Shown one piece after another: positions 27,544 through 36,084 of a DNA stretch of 64,000 nucleotides (position 1 is the stretch's first letter; the number at the start of each line of letters is the position of its first letter). This DNA is from CAMPJM01 sp964440915 (GTDB lineage: Bacteria; Bacteroidota; Bacteroidia; Cytophagales; Cyclobacteriaceae). Below the pieces are notes generated by a model. It was not told the origin of the DNA. It searched no databases and saw nothing but the letters and a program-made list of their open reading frames with translations. The stretch covers positions 1-64,000 of the forward strand of contig CAYTTV010000012.1 in NCBI GenBank assembly GCA_964440915.1. The letters run 5' to 3'. A program made the position numbers and the translations under genes.

Positions 27544-27566
27544 GCCATGGTTATTGCAACCATGGC
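27544..27566. terminator. hairpin downstream of htpG
   Basis: GCCATGGTT, a 5-base loop and AACCATGGC form a perfect 9-bp stem 18 bases after the htpG stop. There is no T-tract, so it may be an mRNA-stabilising hairpin or a weak terminator. Confidence 0.4.
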
Positions 27567-27647
27567 GAATTATCCTTACCTTAAATACGTTTTTGAGAAA
27601 ATAATGCACTGCTTTGCACGTTGGCTAATTAACAGCAAGTACTATCC

Positions 27648-28532
27648 ATGTTATACAGCATTACCATCAGGTTTTTTTTAGCACTTTTATCGATAGGGTT
27701 AGCCAGCACATCGCTCCTAGCCCAAAATAAAGTGTATAAATTTGATAGAACTAAGGAAATTGCCGATACAGTAGAGGTAGAGGAGCTTGACCTGACATCC
27801 GAGTCTTTTGGTACAATTAATTTGGAAGTAGATAAAGAAGAGGAGAAAGAAGAGACCGTTGACGCAAAGAAGAAGAAAAAGAAAAATGTGTTTTATGATT
27901 TAAGAACCCGGAAAGGCTTTACCAAAAAGGGTTTCGGCGATCGGGAGGTCATCACCTTATTCCATTATCTGAGAGAGTACCAGGATCCCAATCCCTATAT
28001 CCGTGATGTGTATTGGTACGATACGGAGTCTGGTCAAATAAAAATATCTTCCAATATTAATAGAGAGACGGCTCGAATACTGCATGGACCTTATAAAAGG
28101 ATTTTGGGAGATCAAGTTATAGAAGAAGGAATATTCTATGTTGGAACAAAACACGGCCGCTGGACAGAACATAACAGCAACGATATTTTAACCAACAAAC
28201 AAAAGTTTATAAAAGGCTGGCCAAAAGAATCAGAAATATCATATTACGATCCTAAAGCAAATCACGTAAAGGAGGTAATTCCTATAGAGCATGGGGAAGA
28301 AGAAGGCATATATTATTATTTTCATGATAATGGCCAAGTGGCAGTAATGGGTGAATATCAATACGGCGAGAAGGTGGGAATATGGCGAGAGTTTTATAAA
28401 AACAGGGCTAGAAGGAAAAAAGAAATCCAGTATAAGAAGGATCCCTTTGAGAAAAACTTCTCCCCTTATGTGCTTCGTGAGTGGGATGAAAGTGGAAAAC
28501 TTGTATATACGCACAGTGAAACCGGCAACTAG
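27648..28532 (+). CDS. MORN-repeat (YwqK-like) secreted protein
   Basis: 294 residues with an N-terminal signal peptide ('SITIRFFLALLSIGLASTSLLAQ'). A Glu/Lys-rich linker follows (about 60-85), then MORN-like repeats of the form 'EGIFYVGTKHGRWTEH' and 'YYYFHDNGQVAVMGEYQYGEKVGIWREFYKN'. Such repeats are short beta-hairpins and occur in YwqK-type 'antitoxin-like' proteins, but no toxin is next to it. It is followed after 18 bases by lipB, so the two may share a transcript. Confidence 0.75.
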   Translation: MLYSITIRFFLALLSIGLASTSLLAQNKVYKFDRTKEIADTVEVEELDLTSESFGTINLEVDKEEEKEETVDAKKKKKKNVFYDLRTRKGFTKKGFGDREVITLFHYLREYQDPNPYIRDVYWYDTESGQIKISSNINRETARILHGPYKRILGDQVIEEGIFYVGTKHGRWTEHNSNDILTNKQKFIKGWPKESEISYYDPKANHVKEVIPIEHGEEEGIYYYFHDNGQVAVMGEYQYGEKVGIWREFYKNRARRKKEIQYKKDPFEKNFSPYVLREWDESGKLVYTHSETGN

Positions 28533-28550
28533 TAGTCAAAATTTACGCAC

Positions 28551-29270
28551 TTGAATCATATAATCAATAAACGAGTCCATTATAAGCATTTAGGGCTAAT
28601 CGACTACAAAGAGGCCTGGGACTATCAAGAAAGGCTTTTTAAAGAAGTTGTGGACTTGAAGATTAATAACCGTAAGCTTGCTCCCGAACACCAGCAGATT
28701 ACCACAAACCACCTTATTTTTTGCGAGCACCCTCACGTATATACTTTGGGAAAAAGTGGTTCAGAGGAGCATATTTTGCTCAACGAAAAAGAATTGGAGC
28801 AAAAGCAAGCCAAATACTACAAAATCAACCGAGGTGGCGATATTACTTACCACGGTCCTGGACAAATAGTAGGCTATCCAATTCTCGATCTAGACAACTT
28901 CTTTACCGATATCCACAAATATCTACGTTTTCTAGAAGAGGCTGTTATCCTTACATTAAAAGATTTTGATATAGATTCTGGCCGGATAGCAGGACTTACA
29001 GGGGTTTGGATAGATCACGAAACACAGCATAATCCCCGAAAAATATGCGCATTGGGTGTAAAATCCAGTCGTTGGGTCACGATGCACGGATTTGCCCTGA
29101 ATGTCAATACTGACCTATCCTATTTTCAAAATATAGTACCCTGCGGTATCAGCGACAAGGCAGTTACCTCTATGGCGATTGAGCTTGGCTCCGAGCCAGA
29201 CATAGCCGCAGTAGAACAAGTACTGTTGAAGCATCTCGCCCAAATTTTTGAAATGGAAATTATAAAATAA
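28551..29270 (+). CDS. lipB: octanoyltransferase LipB
   Basis: 239 residues, BPL/LPL-like fold. The motifs are 'CEHPHVYTLGKSG' (about 60-72), the substrate loop 'INRGGDITYHGPGQIVGYPI' and the catalytic 'VPCGISDKAVTSM' (acyl-accepting Cys, with an essential Lys). It transfers octanoyl from ACP to lipoyl domains such as GcvH, matching gcvP elsewhere in the window. The start is a TTG at 28551, and no in-frame ATG lies near the conserved 'HLGLIDYKEAWDYQE' N-terminus. Confidence 0.95.
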   Translation: MNHIINKRVHYKHLGLIDYKEAWDYQERLFKEVVDLKINNRKLAPEHQQITTNHLIFCEHPHVYTLGKSGSEEHILLNEKELEQKQAKYYKINRGGDITYHGPGQIVGYPILDLDNFFTDIHKYLRFLEEAVILTLKDFDIDSGRIAGLTGVWIDHETQHNPRKICALGVKSSRWVTMHGFALNVNTDLSYFQNIVPCGISDKAVTSMAIELGSEPDIAAVEQVLLKHLAQIFEMEIIK

Positions 29271-29345
29271 TTTCCAACTGAAGTAACTTGTTGATAACAA
29301 GATATTTTTTCTTATTTTGCTCAGGTATACAGATAATCGCTGCCC

Positions 29346-30056
29346 ATGAACCTACAGCATATCTTATTTCTAGACATAGAAACCGTCTCATGCGAACCGA
29401 GCTTCGACCGTTTGGCAGATAGGATGAAACCCTTGTGGGAGAAAAAAGCCACACTCCTGAAAAATGAAGAACTCCTTTCGACGCAAGAGCTGTTTTTTGA
29501 AAGAGCAGGAATATTTGCTGAATTCGGCAAAATCGTCACCATCGCTGTAGGCTATTTTATATCGACCCCAGAAGGCCTTACCCTCAGAGTAAAAGCTTTC
29601 GCTTCTCATGACGAAAAGGCCTTGCTCCAGGACTTCAAACATTTGCTTGAAAGCCACTTTGACCAAAGCAAGCTTGCCTTATGTGCACACAATGGCAAGG
29701 AGTTCGATTATCCCTATATATGTCGCAGAATGTTGGTCCACGGCCTTCCTCCTCCGACCTGTTTAAATATTGCAGGCAAAAAACCATGGGAAGTCCTCCA
29801 TATCGACACCCTCGAAATGTGGAAATTTGGCGACAGGAAAAACTTTACCTCCCTCGAGCTACTCGCCGCCTTGTTCGATATCCCCTCCAGCAAATCCGGC
29901 ATCGATGGCAGCATGGTCAACCACACGTACTACAATGAGAACGACCTTGACAAAATCGCCCACTATTGCCAACTAGACGTAGTCGTCACCGCCCAACTCT
30001 ATCTAAAATTCAACTGTCAGCCCTTTATCGAAGAAGAAAATATATTTTTGGTATAA
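29346..30056 (+). CDS. 3'-5' exonuclease related to DNA polymerase B (PF10108-type)
   Basis: 236 residues. DEDD exonuclease motifs: Exo I 'LFLDIETVS' (Asp, Glu; residues about 8-16), Exo II 'CAHNGKEFDYPYICRRM' (Asn-Gly-x-x-x-Asp; about 115-131) and Exo III 'YCQLDVVVTAQLY' (Tyr-x3-Asp; about 212-224). This matches the predicted 3'-5' exonucleases of Bacteroidota. It is likely a DNA repair or RNA/DNA trimming nuclease; the in vivo substrate is unknown. It is convergent with the glycosylphosphotransferase gene. Confidence 0.85.
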   Translation: MNLQHILFLDIETVSCEPSFDRLADRMKPLWEKKATLLKNEELLSTQELFFERAGIFAEFGKIVTIAVGYFISTPEGLTLRVKAFASHDEKALLQDFKHLLESHFDQSKLALCAHNGKEFDYPYICRRMLVHGLPPPTCLNIAGKKPWEVLHIDTLEMWKFGDRKNFTSLELLAALFDIPSSKSGIDGSMVNHTYYNENDLDKIAHYCQLDVVVTAQLYLKFNCQPFIEEENIFLV

Positions 30057-30153
30057 CTACTAACCTATGGCAAAAAGGCATTTTAATGCTTATACATTTG
30101 GGCGGCATTTCTGGCTGTCACTCATACTCCGCCCTGCCCTATGGCTTCCCTTG

Positions 30154-30186
30154 GCGGGGTATCCGTTCCATCCAGGCCGCTCCTAC
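30154..30186. repeat. intergenic repeat copy A (REP-like)
   Basis: A GC-rich 33-bp segment in the convergent gap 30057-30298 matches 27 of 33 bases of 49224-49256. Shared blocks are GCGGG, TCCGTTC, ATCC and CCGCTCCTAC. It is much more GC-rich than the flanking DNA, and upstream a GGGCGG/CCGCCC pair (30110-30133) could form a stem. It probably belongs to a dispersed non-coding repeat family. Confidence 0.6.
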
Positions 30187-30298
30187 GATTGCTAGGCCCT
30201 AGACTTATATTAATATGGAGGTTTTGTTTTTGATTTAAATTGCGGCAACACTTCTGCAACAAGAGAATCTTGAGTTCATTTTCTTGCTATTGACCACA

Positions 30299-31678
30299 TC
30301 AATAGGCGTTATCGCTACCTTTTATCAGAGAAGATATCGTGAGGAGGATAATTTTGATGTCGAATATCAAAGACCAGTTCCCTACATAAAAACGATCCAG
30401 GCGAACACGGTTCTGCATGAGCAGGTCATTTTCGGTTTCCCCTCTAAAACCTTTGGCCTGTGCCAATCCGGTAATGCCGGGTTTCACAAAATGACGTGAC
30501 ATAAACTTCTCTACCACTTTAGAATACTCTTCAGTATGTTTTAGCATATGAGGTCTGGGTCCTACCACCGACATATTACCAACGAAAACATTAAAGAACT
30601 GGGGCAATTCATCCAAACTTGTCCTTCTCATAAATGCACCAATCCGTGTTATCCTATTATCATGTTTTGTCGCTTGGGCCATGTCTGCTTCTGTATTTAC
30701 ACGCATAGACCGGAATTTATAACACCAAAAGGCCTTCTTGTCCTTTCCCGTTCTTTTCTGTTTGAAAAATATAGGGCCTTTGGAATCTAGCTTAATGATA
30801 ATGGCTAGCAAAGGCATGAGCCAAGAAAGCAAGAAGACAATAACGAAAGAAGAGAAGACCAAATCGAACGTTCGTTTTACCAAACGGTTTTTATAGTCGT
30901 CTAGTGGGATAGGATTTACATTGATAACCGGTATAAGATCGTAACGCTCCAATTCTAGACCCTTCATAGAAAAGCCCCTAAAATCAGCTATGAGTTTGAT
31001 CTTGATTAGGTTTTCTTCCCCAAAGTCAATCAGGTTTTTTACTTGAGTATATCGAATGTAGGGCAGGCAACAATAAATTTCCGAAACATCATGCTCCTTC
31101 GCATATGTTTCGATATCAGTAAAAGTGCCTAGAATGCGGTCGCTTTGATGTCTATTGTCAAAAAAACCGAGCAGTTTATAACCATACTCAGGATGCAGTA
31201 AAAAAAATTTACGAAGATCTTCTGATAGTTCACCATATCCTACAATAATTACATTGCGGAAGTTGAAACCTTTTTTTCTGTATATTCGGAGCAGATAAAC
31301 GAAGCAGACTTTCCATCCAAAAAGTAGAAAGGATAGAATTGCATAGGTTGTGAGTATCTGGCTTCTTGAGAAAAAGTATGCATTGGCAATAACAAAAAAA
31401 GCAGTGATAAGCAGCAAATGAAGAATCACCAATGTAAAGTGACCTCTCAAAATTGCTGCTACTCGAGAAATACGGGAGTATTTGTATGGTTTTAGGATAA
31501 GCACTAAAGTCACCCATGCAGCATTATAATATAAAAAAAGGTTAAGGTAAGGGACAAGAAATATTCCAGCTATCGTATTGAATTGAAGATAATAAGACAG
31601 TAGAAATGCAATATTGATGATTAGGAGATCTCCTAACCATTGGATGACGTTGATATATTTTGAAAATCTAGCTGGCAC
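30299..31678 (-). CDS. undecaprenyl-phosphate sugar phosphotransferase (WcaJ-like)
   Basis: 459 residues. Four to five N-terminal membrane helices are followed by a Rossmann-like CoA-binding-type domain (about 140-250, 'NVIIVGYGELSEDLRKFF'). One more helix precedes the catalytic bacterial sugar-transferase domain (about 270-450) with 'KRTFDLVFSSF', 'GPIFFKQKRTGKDKKAFWCYKFRSM', 'RRTSLDELPQFFNV' and 'VGPRPHML'. It loads the first sugar-1-phosphate onto undecaprenyl phosphate to start exopolysaccharide or O-antigen repeats. It is unlinked from the 0.6-10 kb locus, which has no such enzyme in the visible part, so it may supply that locus. Confidence 0.92.
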   Translation of the reverse strand: MPARFSKYINVIQWLGDLLIINIAFLLSYYLQFNTIAGIFLVPYLNLFLYYNAAWVTLVLILKPYKYSRISRVAAILRGHFTLVILHLLLITAFFVIANAYFFSRSQILTTYAILSFLLFGWKVCFVYLLRIYRKKGFNFRNVIIVGYGELSEDLRKFFLLHPEYGYKLLGFFDNRHQSDRILGTFTDIETYAKEHDVSEIYCCLPYIRYTQVKNLIDFGEENLIKIKLIADFRGFSMKGLELERYDLIPVINVNPIPLDDYKNRLVKRTFDLVFSSFVIVFLLSWLMPLLAIIIKLDSKGPIFFKQKRTGKDKKAFWCYKFRSMRVNTEADMAQATKHDNRITRIGAFMRRTSLDELPQFFNVFVGNMSVVGPRPHMLKHTEEYSKVVEKFMSRHFVKPGITGLAQAKGFRGETENDLLMQNRVRLDRFYVGNWSLIFDIKIILLTISSLIKGSDNAY

Positions 31679-31819
31679 TATGTATAATCAATTAAAAGTC
31701 AATAACTGAACTTAGCAAAAATAGTCGCTTTTGTCCGATTAAAAAATCCCCTATAGGAAAATTTATAGTCATTTTAAGGAATAATCACACTTATCATTAT
31801 AATATTTGCCAATATACCT

Positions 31820-31833
31820 ACGATTGCAATCGT
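31820..31833. promoter_or_regulatory. perfect 14-bp palindrome ACGATTGCAATCGT
   Basis: It lies in the divergent gap (31679-31959) between the glycosylphosphotransferase and batD. The halves resemble LacI-family half-sites (GCAATCGTTTG extends to the right). The regulator is unknown. Confidence 0.4.
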
Positions 31834-31883
31834 TTGATCTTTTACAAAATCATTTTTCGCTGCCGCAAGGCATAGTTTTTGTT

Positions 31884-31918
31884 TTTGGCTCATATAAAAA
31901 TTTGATTTATTAACTTTG
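31884..31918 (+). promoter_or_regulatory. candidate promoter for batD
   Basis: TAACTTTG (31911-31918) matches the -7 consensus. TTTG at 31884-31887 lies 23 bases upstream, at the long end of the usual spacing. The ATG follows at 31960. Confidence 0.4.
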
Positions 31919-31959
31919 GCTTGGATGATTTATCCGTTATAAACTAAGCTGTTAGTCTT

Positions 31960-33411
31960 ATGTATGTAAAAAGGAACTCTGTGTGGTTGTTGGTATTTTT
32001 CATTTTTCTGTCCCATTTTGTGGTAGCACAGGAAATCACTATTACGGAAGGACCAGGAGAGATATCGCTGAATGAAGCATTTACTATTACCGTTACCATA
32101 AAAAATGAACGCCTTTCCGAGTATGATGGCTTCCCTGAAATTCCAGGATTGTCCAAGCGGGGTACATCCTCTTCCAGCTCTACCAATATTGTCAATGGAC
32201 AGGTTTCCTCTACGCAAAGCATTACTCAGAATTATGTCGCTTCACAGGAAGGGACATATGTACTGAAACCTTTTACAATGACGGTTAATGGCCGTCAAGC
32301 ATCATCACCAGGCAAAACCATTAAGGTAGGTCCTCCCCGTCAGCGCAACAACAATGCTTATGATCCCTTTAGCGCAGATCCTTTTGATGACTTTTTCGGA
32401 AGGAGAAGTGCCCCTCAAGAATTTATAAATGTCGAAGCAGATGCTTTTTTGGCACTTTCTACCAATAAAGATGAAGTCTATATTGGAGAAGGCGTCACCG
32501 CAACACTAGCCTTTTATGTGGGAAGGACCAACAGGGCGCAATTGCAATTTTACGATTTGGGGAGCCAATTGGCTGAAATATTGAAAAAGATAAGGCCGGC
32601 AAATTCCTGGGAAGAAAACTTTGAAATAGAAAGTATTAATGTTGTGCCTGTCACGATAGACGGCAAGCCATACGATCAATATAAAATTTACCAAGCAACG
32701 TTCTATCCCCTCAACCTTGAGCCCATAAAATTTCCTTCAGTAGGCCTCAAATTGATCCAATATCAAGTGGCGAGGAATCCATCTTTTTTTGGCAGGAACA
32801 GAAAGGAGGATTACAAAACTTTTTATACAAAAGCCAAGACCATCAAGGTGAAGGATCTACCGCCACATCCTTTGAAGAACCAAATAGCTGTGGGAGAATA
32901 CACATTATCCGAACAAATTGAGCAGGAAGAAATCAATACAGGTCAAGGGTTTAACTATAGCATGACAATCAAAGGTGAAGGGAATATATCGGCGATCAAT
33001 AAGCCGGCAGTACCCAATTATGCCGACATAGAAATTTATGATCCTAATGTTTCCATGAATATCAAAAGGGCCAATGGAAAAGTGACAGGGGAAAAGGTTT
33101 TTAAGTATTATGCCATTCCAAAGGAGCCCGATACATATACACTCGGCGATTACTTCTCGTGGATATTTTTTGACCCCAGAAAGGAACAATACGATACGCT
33201 CAAATCTGCCGTTACTTTGAATGTAACGGGGGAAAGTATGAAAAATGAGTATATTTCTGCAAATCGAGAAAGTAAGAGTTTTTATGATAGCTTCTCCTCC
33301 AAAAGCAATCGGTTGAGCAGCAGGGCAGCGATAGAAACCACAAAGATTATTGCCAACCTATTGATTGTTGCTATGATGGGCCTTACAGCCTATGTTATTT
33401 TCAAAAAGTGA
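31960..33411 (+). CDS. BatD family (oxygen-tolerance) membrane protein
   Basis: 483 residues. A signal peptide ('LLVFFIFLSHFVVAQ') precedes a Ser-rich BatD core with 'ITITEGPGEISLNEAFTITVTIKN', 'SITQNYVASQEGTYVLKPF' and a repeated Ig-like fold. A single C-terminal membrane helix lies at about 461-481. BatD proteins are envelope components of Bat (Bacteroides aerotolerance) loci. BatABCE partners are not in this window, so this is an isolated paralogue. It may be translationally coupled to a small ORF at its 3' end. Confidence 0.85.
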   Translation: MYVKRNSVWLLVFFIFLSHFVVAQEITITEGPGEISLNEAFTITVTIKNERLSEYDGFPEIPGLSKRGTSSSSSTNIVNGQVSSTQSITQNYVASQEGTYVLKPFTMTVNGRQASSPGKTIKVGPPRQRNNNAYDPFSADPFDDFFGRRSAPQEFINVEADAFLALSTNKDEVYIGEGVTATLAFYVGRTNRAQLQFYDLGSQLAEILKKIRPANSWEENFEIESINVVPVTIDGKPYDQYKIYQATFYPLNLEPIKFPSVGLKLIQYQVARNPSFFGRNRKEDYKTFYTKAKTIKVKDLPPHPLKNQIAVGEYTLSEQIEQEEINTGQGFNYSMTIKGEGNISAINKPAVPNYADIEIYDPNVSMNIKRANGKVTGEKVFKYYAIPKEPDTYTLGDYFSWIFFDPRKEQYDTLKSAVTLNVTGESMKNEYISANRESKSFYDSFSSKSNRLSSRAAIETTKIIANLLIVAMMGLTAYVIFKK

Positions 33412-33551
33412 GGATAGGGACAACTTTTATTATATTTTTGTATTTGTCTGCCTACAGCGGTATGTTGCTAAGCCTTTCTTCTTATTGCCTTATTGAAGAC
33501 GAGCAAGAAGAAAATTTAGTGGGCTGTCTACGAGGTATATTATTTTCATAA
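33408..33551 (+). CDS. possible small secreted/membrane peptide, 47 residues
   Basis: A GTG start overlaps the batD stop in the arrangement GTGA. The ORF has a hydrophobic N-terminus ('RIGTTFIIFLYLSAYSG') and an acidic tail, and ends in TAA at 33549-33551. There is no homologue that I recognise and no promoter of its own. It may be coupled to batD or be chance. Confidence 0.3.
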   Translation: MRIGTTFIIFLYLSAYSGMLLSLSSYCLIEDEQEENLVGCLRGILFS

Positions 33552-33571
33552 GAGCAAAAGATTAGAAAAGG

Positions 33572-34651
33572 ATGGGAAACTCCTTCGGAAAGGTTTTTAC
33601 AGTAACGACTTTTGGCGAATCTCATGGGAAAGCCATAGGGGCTGTGGTGGATGGCTGCCCAGCAGGTATTGCTATAGATGAAGCTACAATTCAGGTCGAG
33701 TTGGATAGGCGCAAGCCAGGTCAGTCGAAGATCACTACACAGCGCAAAGAAGCAGATCAAGTAGAAATACTTTCTGGGGTATTTGATGGGAAAACCACAG
33801 GCACGCCCATAAGTCTTCTGATTTGGAATGCCGATGCCAAAAGTAAAGACTACAGCCATATTGCAGACAAATATCGCCCCTCACATGCCGATTATACCTA
33901 TCAGCAGAAATATGGCCATAGAGATTACCGCGGAGGAGGAAGGAGCTCAGCCCGGGAAACAGCCGCAAGAGTAGCTGCTGGCAGTATTGCAAAACAGTTT
34001 TTGAAGCAATTGGGCATAGAATTTCGTGCCTATGTTTCCCAAGTAGGCCCTATAAAGCTAGAAAAGGACTATACGCAACTTGACTTATCGCTGATAGATA
34101 GCAACATTGTGCGTTGTCCTGATGAAAAAATAGCAGAAGAAATGATTGCCTATATCGACGATACCAGAAAAAAAAGAGACACTACGGGAGGCATTGTGAC
34201 TGGTGTTATCCAAGGCCTGCCTGTAGGTTTGGGCGAGCCAGTGTTTGATCGGTTGCATGCAGATTTGGGGAAAGCAATGCTTTCTATCAACGCCGTGAAA
34301 GGCTTTGAATACGGAAGTGGCTTTGCAGGTGTTGAAATGTATGGTTCACAACATAATGATGTTTTTAAGAATTCAGAAGGAAAGATACAAACCTTGACCA
34401 ATCATTCTGGTGGAATACAAGGAGGCATTTCGAATGGTGAAGACATATATTTTAGGGTAGCTTTTAAACCTGTTGCGACTATTATGCAAGATCAGGAAAG
34501 TGTGGACCAGGAGGGTAATGCAGTTACTGTATCAGGCAAAGGACGGCATGACCCCTGTGTAGTACCCAGAGCTGTACCCATTGTAGAGGCCATGGCTGCA
34601 CTTGTCATCATAGATCATTACCTTTTACAGAATGCCTATAAAGCCAATTGA
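33572..34651 (+). CDS. aroC: chorismate synthase
   Basis: 359 residues, normal for the family. Signatures: 'GESHGKAIGAVVDGCPAGI' near the N-terminus, 'RKPGQSKITTQRKE', 'RPSHADYTYQQKYGHRDYRGGGRSSARETAARVAAG' (FMN/phosphate-binding) and 'SGGIQGGISNGEDIYFRVAFKP'. It converts EPSP to chorismate, the last shikimate step, using reduced FMN. No other aro genes are adjacent. Confidence 0.97.
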   Translation: MGNSFGKVFTVTTFGESHGKAIGAVVDGCPAGIAIDEATIQVELDRRKPGQSKITTQRKEADQVEILSGVFDGKTTGTPISLLIWNADAKSKDYSHIADKYRPSHADYTYQQKYGHRDYRGGGRSSARETAARVAAGSIAKQFLKQLGIEFRAYVSQVGPIKLEKDYTQLDLSLIDSNIVRCPDEKIAEEMIAYIDDTRKKRDTTGGIVTGVIQGLPVGLGEPVFDRLHADLGKAMLSINAVKGFEYGSGFAGVEMYGSQHNDVFKNSEGKIQTLTNHSGGIQGGISNGEDIYFRVAFKPVATIMQDQESVDQEGNAVTVSGKGRHDPCVVPRAVPIVEAMAALVIIDHYLLQNAYKAN

Positions 34652-34700
34652 ATAATGCCCATGAGTAGAAAGTGAACGATAATTAAAGGGAAAAAGCTGT

Positions 34701-36053
34701 ATGAAAAAAATACCTATACACCTCCAGATTATAATAGGCCTCATACTGGGTCTGCTTTTCGGTATTGTCTCCATACAGTTCCAATGGGATCCTTTCTTTA
34801 CGATAAACTATATAAAACCTTTTGGCACTTTATTCATCAATTCGTTGAAAATGATTGCGGCACCCTTGGTGCTGGCATCATTAATTGTAGGAGTGGCCAA
34901 CATTGGTGATATATCCAGACTTTCTAGAATTGGAGGTAAAACTATATCCCTGTATCTTATTACCACTGTGATAGCAGTTAGTCTTGGCCTCGTCATGGTG
35001 AATATCATTCAGCCAGGAAAACAACTGCCTCAGGAAACGAGAGAAAATCTAATGTTGCTATATGGATCAGATGTAGAAAGCAGCACAAATGTTCTAGGAG
35101 AGCTTAAAAAGCAAGGCCCGTTACAGCCCTTGGTAGACATAGTGCCCGAAAACATTTTCGATGCAGCATCCGACAATGCTAACATGTTGCAAATCGTATT
35201 TTTTGCCCTTATCGTTGGGGTCGCTTTACTTCAGATTCCCAAGGAAAAGGGCACGCCAGTAATACGGTTTTTTGATGGATTCAATGATGTCGTCATTAAA
35301 ATAGTGGAGTACATCATGTTATTGGCTCCATATGGTGTTTTTGCCCTTATTGCTTCTCTTATTGTCGAGTTGGCGGGTGACGATCCTAGCAAAGCTTTTG
35401 AAATATTATATGCATTGCTATGGTATTCGCTTACGATTCTTATAGGCCTAGCCATCATGATGTTGGTGGTGTATCCCTCTTTGTTCAAACTTTTTACAAA
35501 AGTCAAGTACGTTGATTTCTTTAAGGGGATACGACCTGCGCAACTTTTGGGCTTTAGCACCAGCTCGAGTTCTGCCACGCTGCCTGTTACCATGCGCCAG
35601 GTAGAGGAGGAATTGGGGGTGAGCGAAGAAATCAGTAGTTTTGTGCTGCCCTTAGGAGCAACGATAAACATGGACGGCACCAGCTTATATCAAAGTGTAG
35701 CCGCTGTATTTATAGCACAAGCATTGGGCCTTGATCTTTCTTTGGGTCAACAGCTTACAATCATTCTTACGGCAACATTGGCGTCTATAGGTTCAGCGGG
35801 TGTCCCAGGTGCTGGTGTGGTTATGCTTATTATAGTATTAGAGTCCATTGGTGTTCCGGTAGCAGGCATCGCCTTAATTATGGCACCAGATAGAATTTTG
35901 GATATGTGCAGGACTATGGTGAATATCACTGGCGACGCTGCAGTGTCAATAGTAGTGGCAAGTACAGAAGGGGAACTTCCTGAAGGATTAATCCGTAAAG
36001 GTAATCCAATAACGATGATGCCCGAAGAAGAAGAAAGTAGGCAGATGGAATAG
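34701..36053 (+). CDS. dicarboxylate/amino acid:cation symporter (DAACS family)
   Basis: 450 residues with about eight membrane helices and two re-entrant loops. Family signatures are the Ser-rich loop 'GFSTSSSSATLPVTM' (about 280-294) and 'GATINMDGTSLYQSVAAVFIAQALG' (about 318-342). It imports glutamate, aspartate or C4-dicarboxylates with Na+ or H+. It is close to, but probably not co-regulated with, the nfu gene after it. The specific substrate cannot be told from the motif alone. Confidence 0.92.
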   Translation: MKKIPIHLQIIIGLILGLLFGIVSIQFQWDPFFTINYIKPFGTLFINSLKMIAAPLVLASLIVGVANIGDISRLSRIGGKTISLYLITTVIAVSLGLVMVNIIQPGKQLPQETRENLMLLYGSDVESSTNVLGELKKQGPLQPLVDIVPENIFDAASDNANMLQIVFFALIVGVALLQIPKEKGTPVIRFFDGFNDVVIKIVEYIMLLAPYGVFALIASLIVELAGDDPSKAFEILYALLWYSLTILIGLAIMMLVVYPSLFKLFTKVKYVDFFKGIRPAQLLGFSTSSSSATLPVTMRQVEEELGVSEEISSFVLPLGATINMDGTSLYQSVAAVFIAQALGLDLSLGQQLTIILTATLASIGSAGVPGAGVVMLIIVLESIGVPVAGIALIMAPDRILDMCRTMVNITGDAAVSIVVASTEGELPEGLIRKGNPITMMPEEEESRQME

Positions 36054-36084
36054 TAGATTCCTCTTAAAAATTTTAAATAGATAG

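Noticed and set aside
27648..28532. MORN-repeat protein as the antitoxin of a toxin-antitoxin pair
   Set aside because: No toxin gene is adjacent and the protein has a signal peptide, so the YwqK 'antitoxin' label is only a domain name.
29287..29301. CTTGTT-GAT-AACAAG inverted repeat as another origin element
   Set aside because: It is a single short repeat with no DnaA-box cluster around it, 6 kb from the real cluster.
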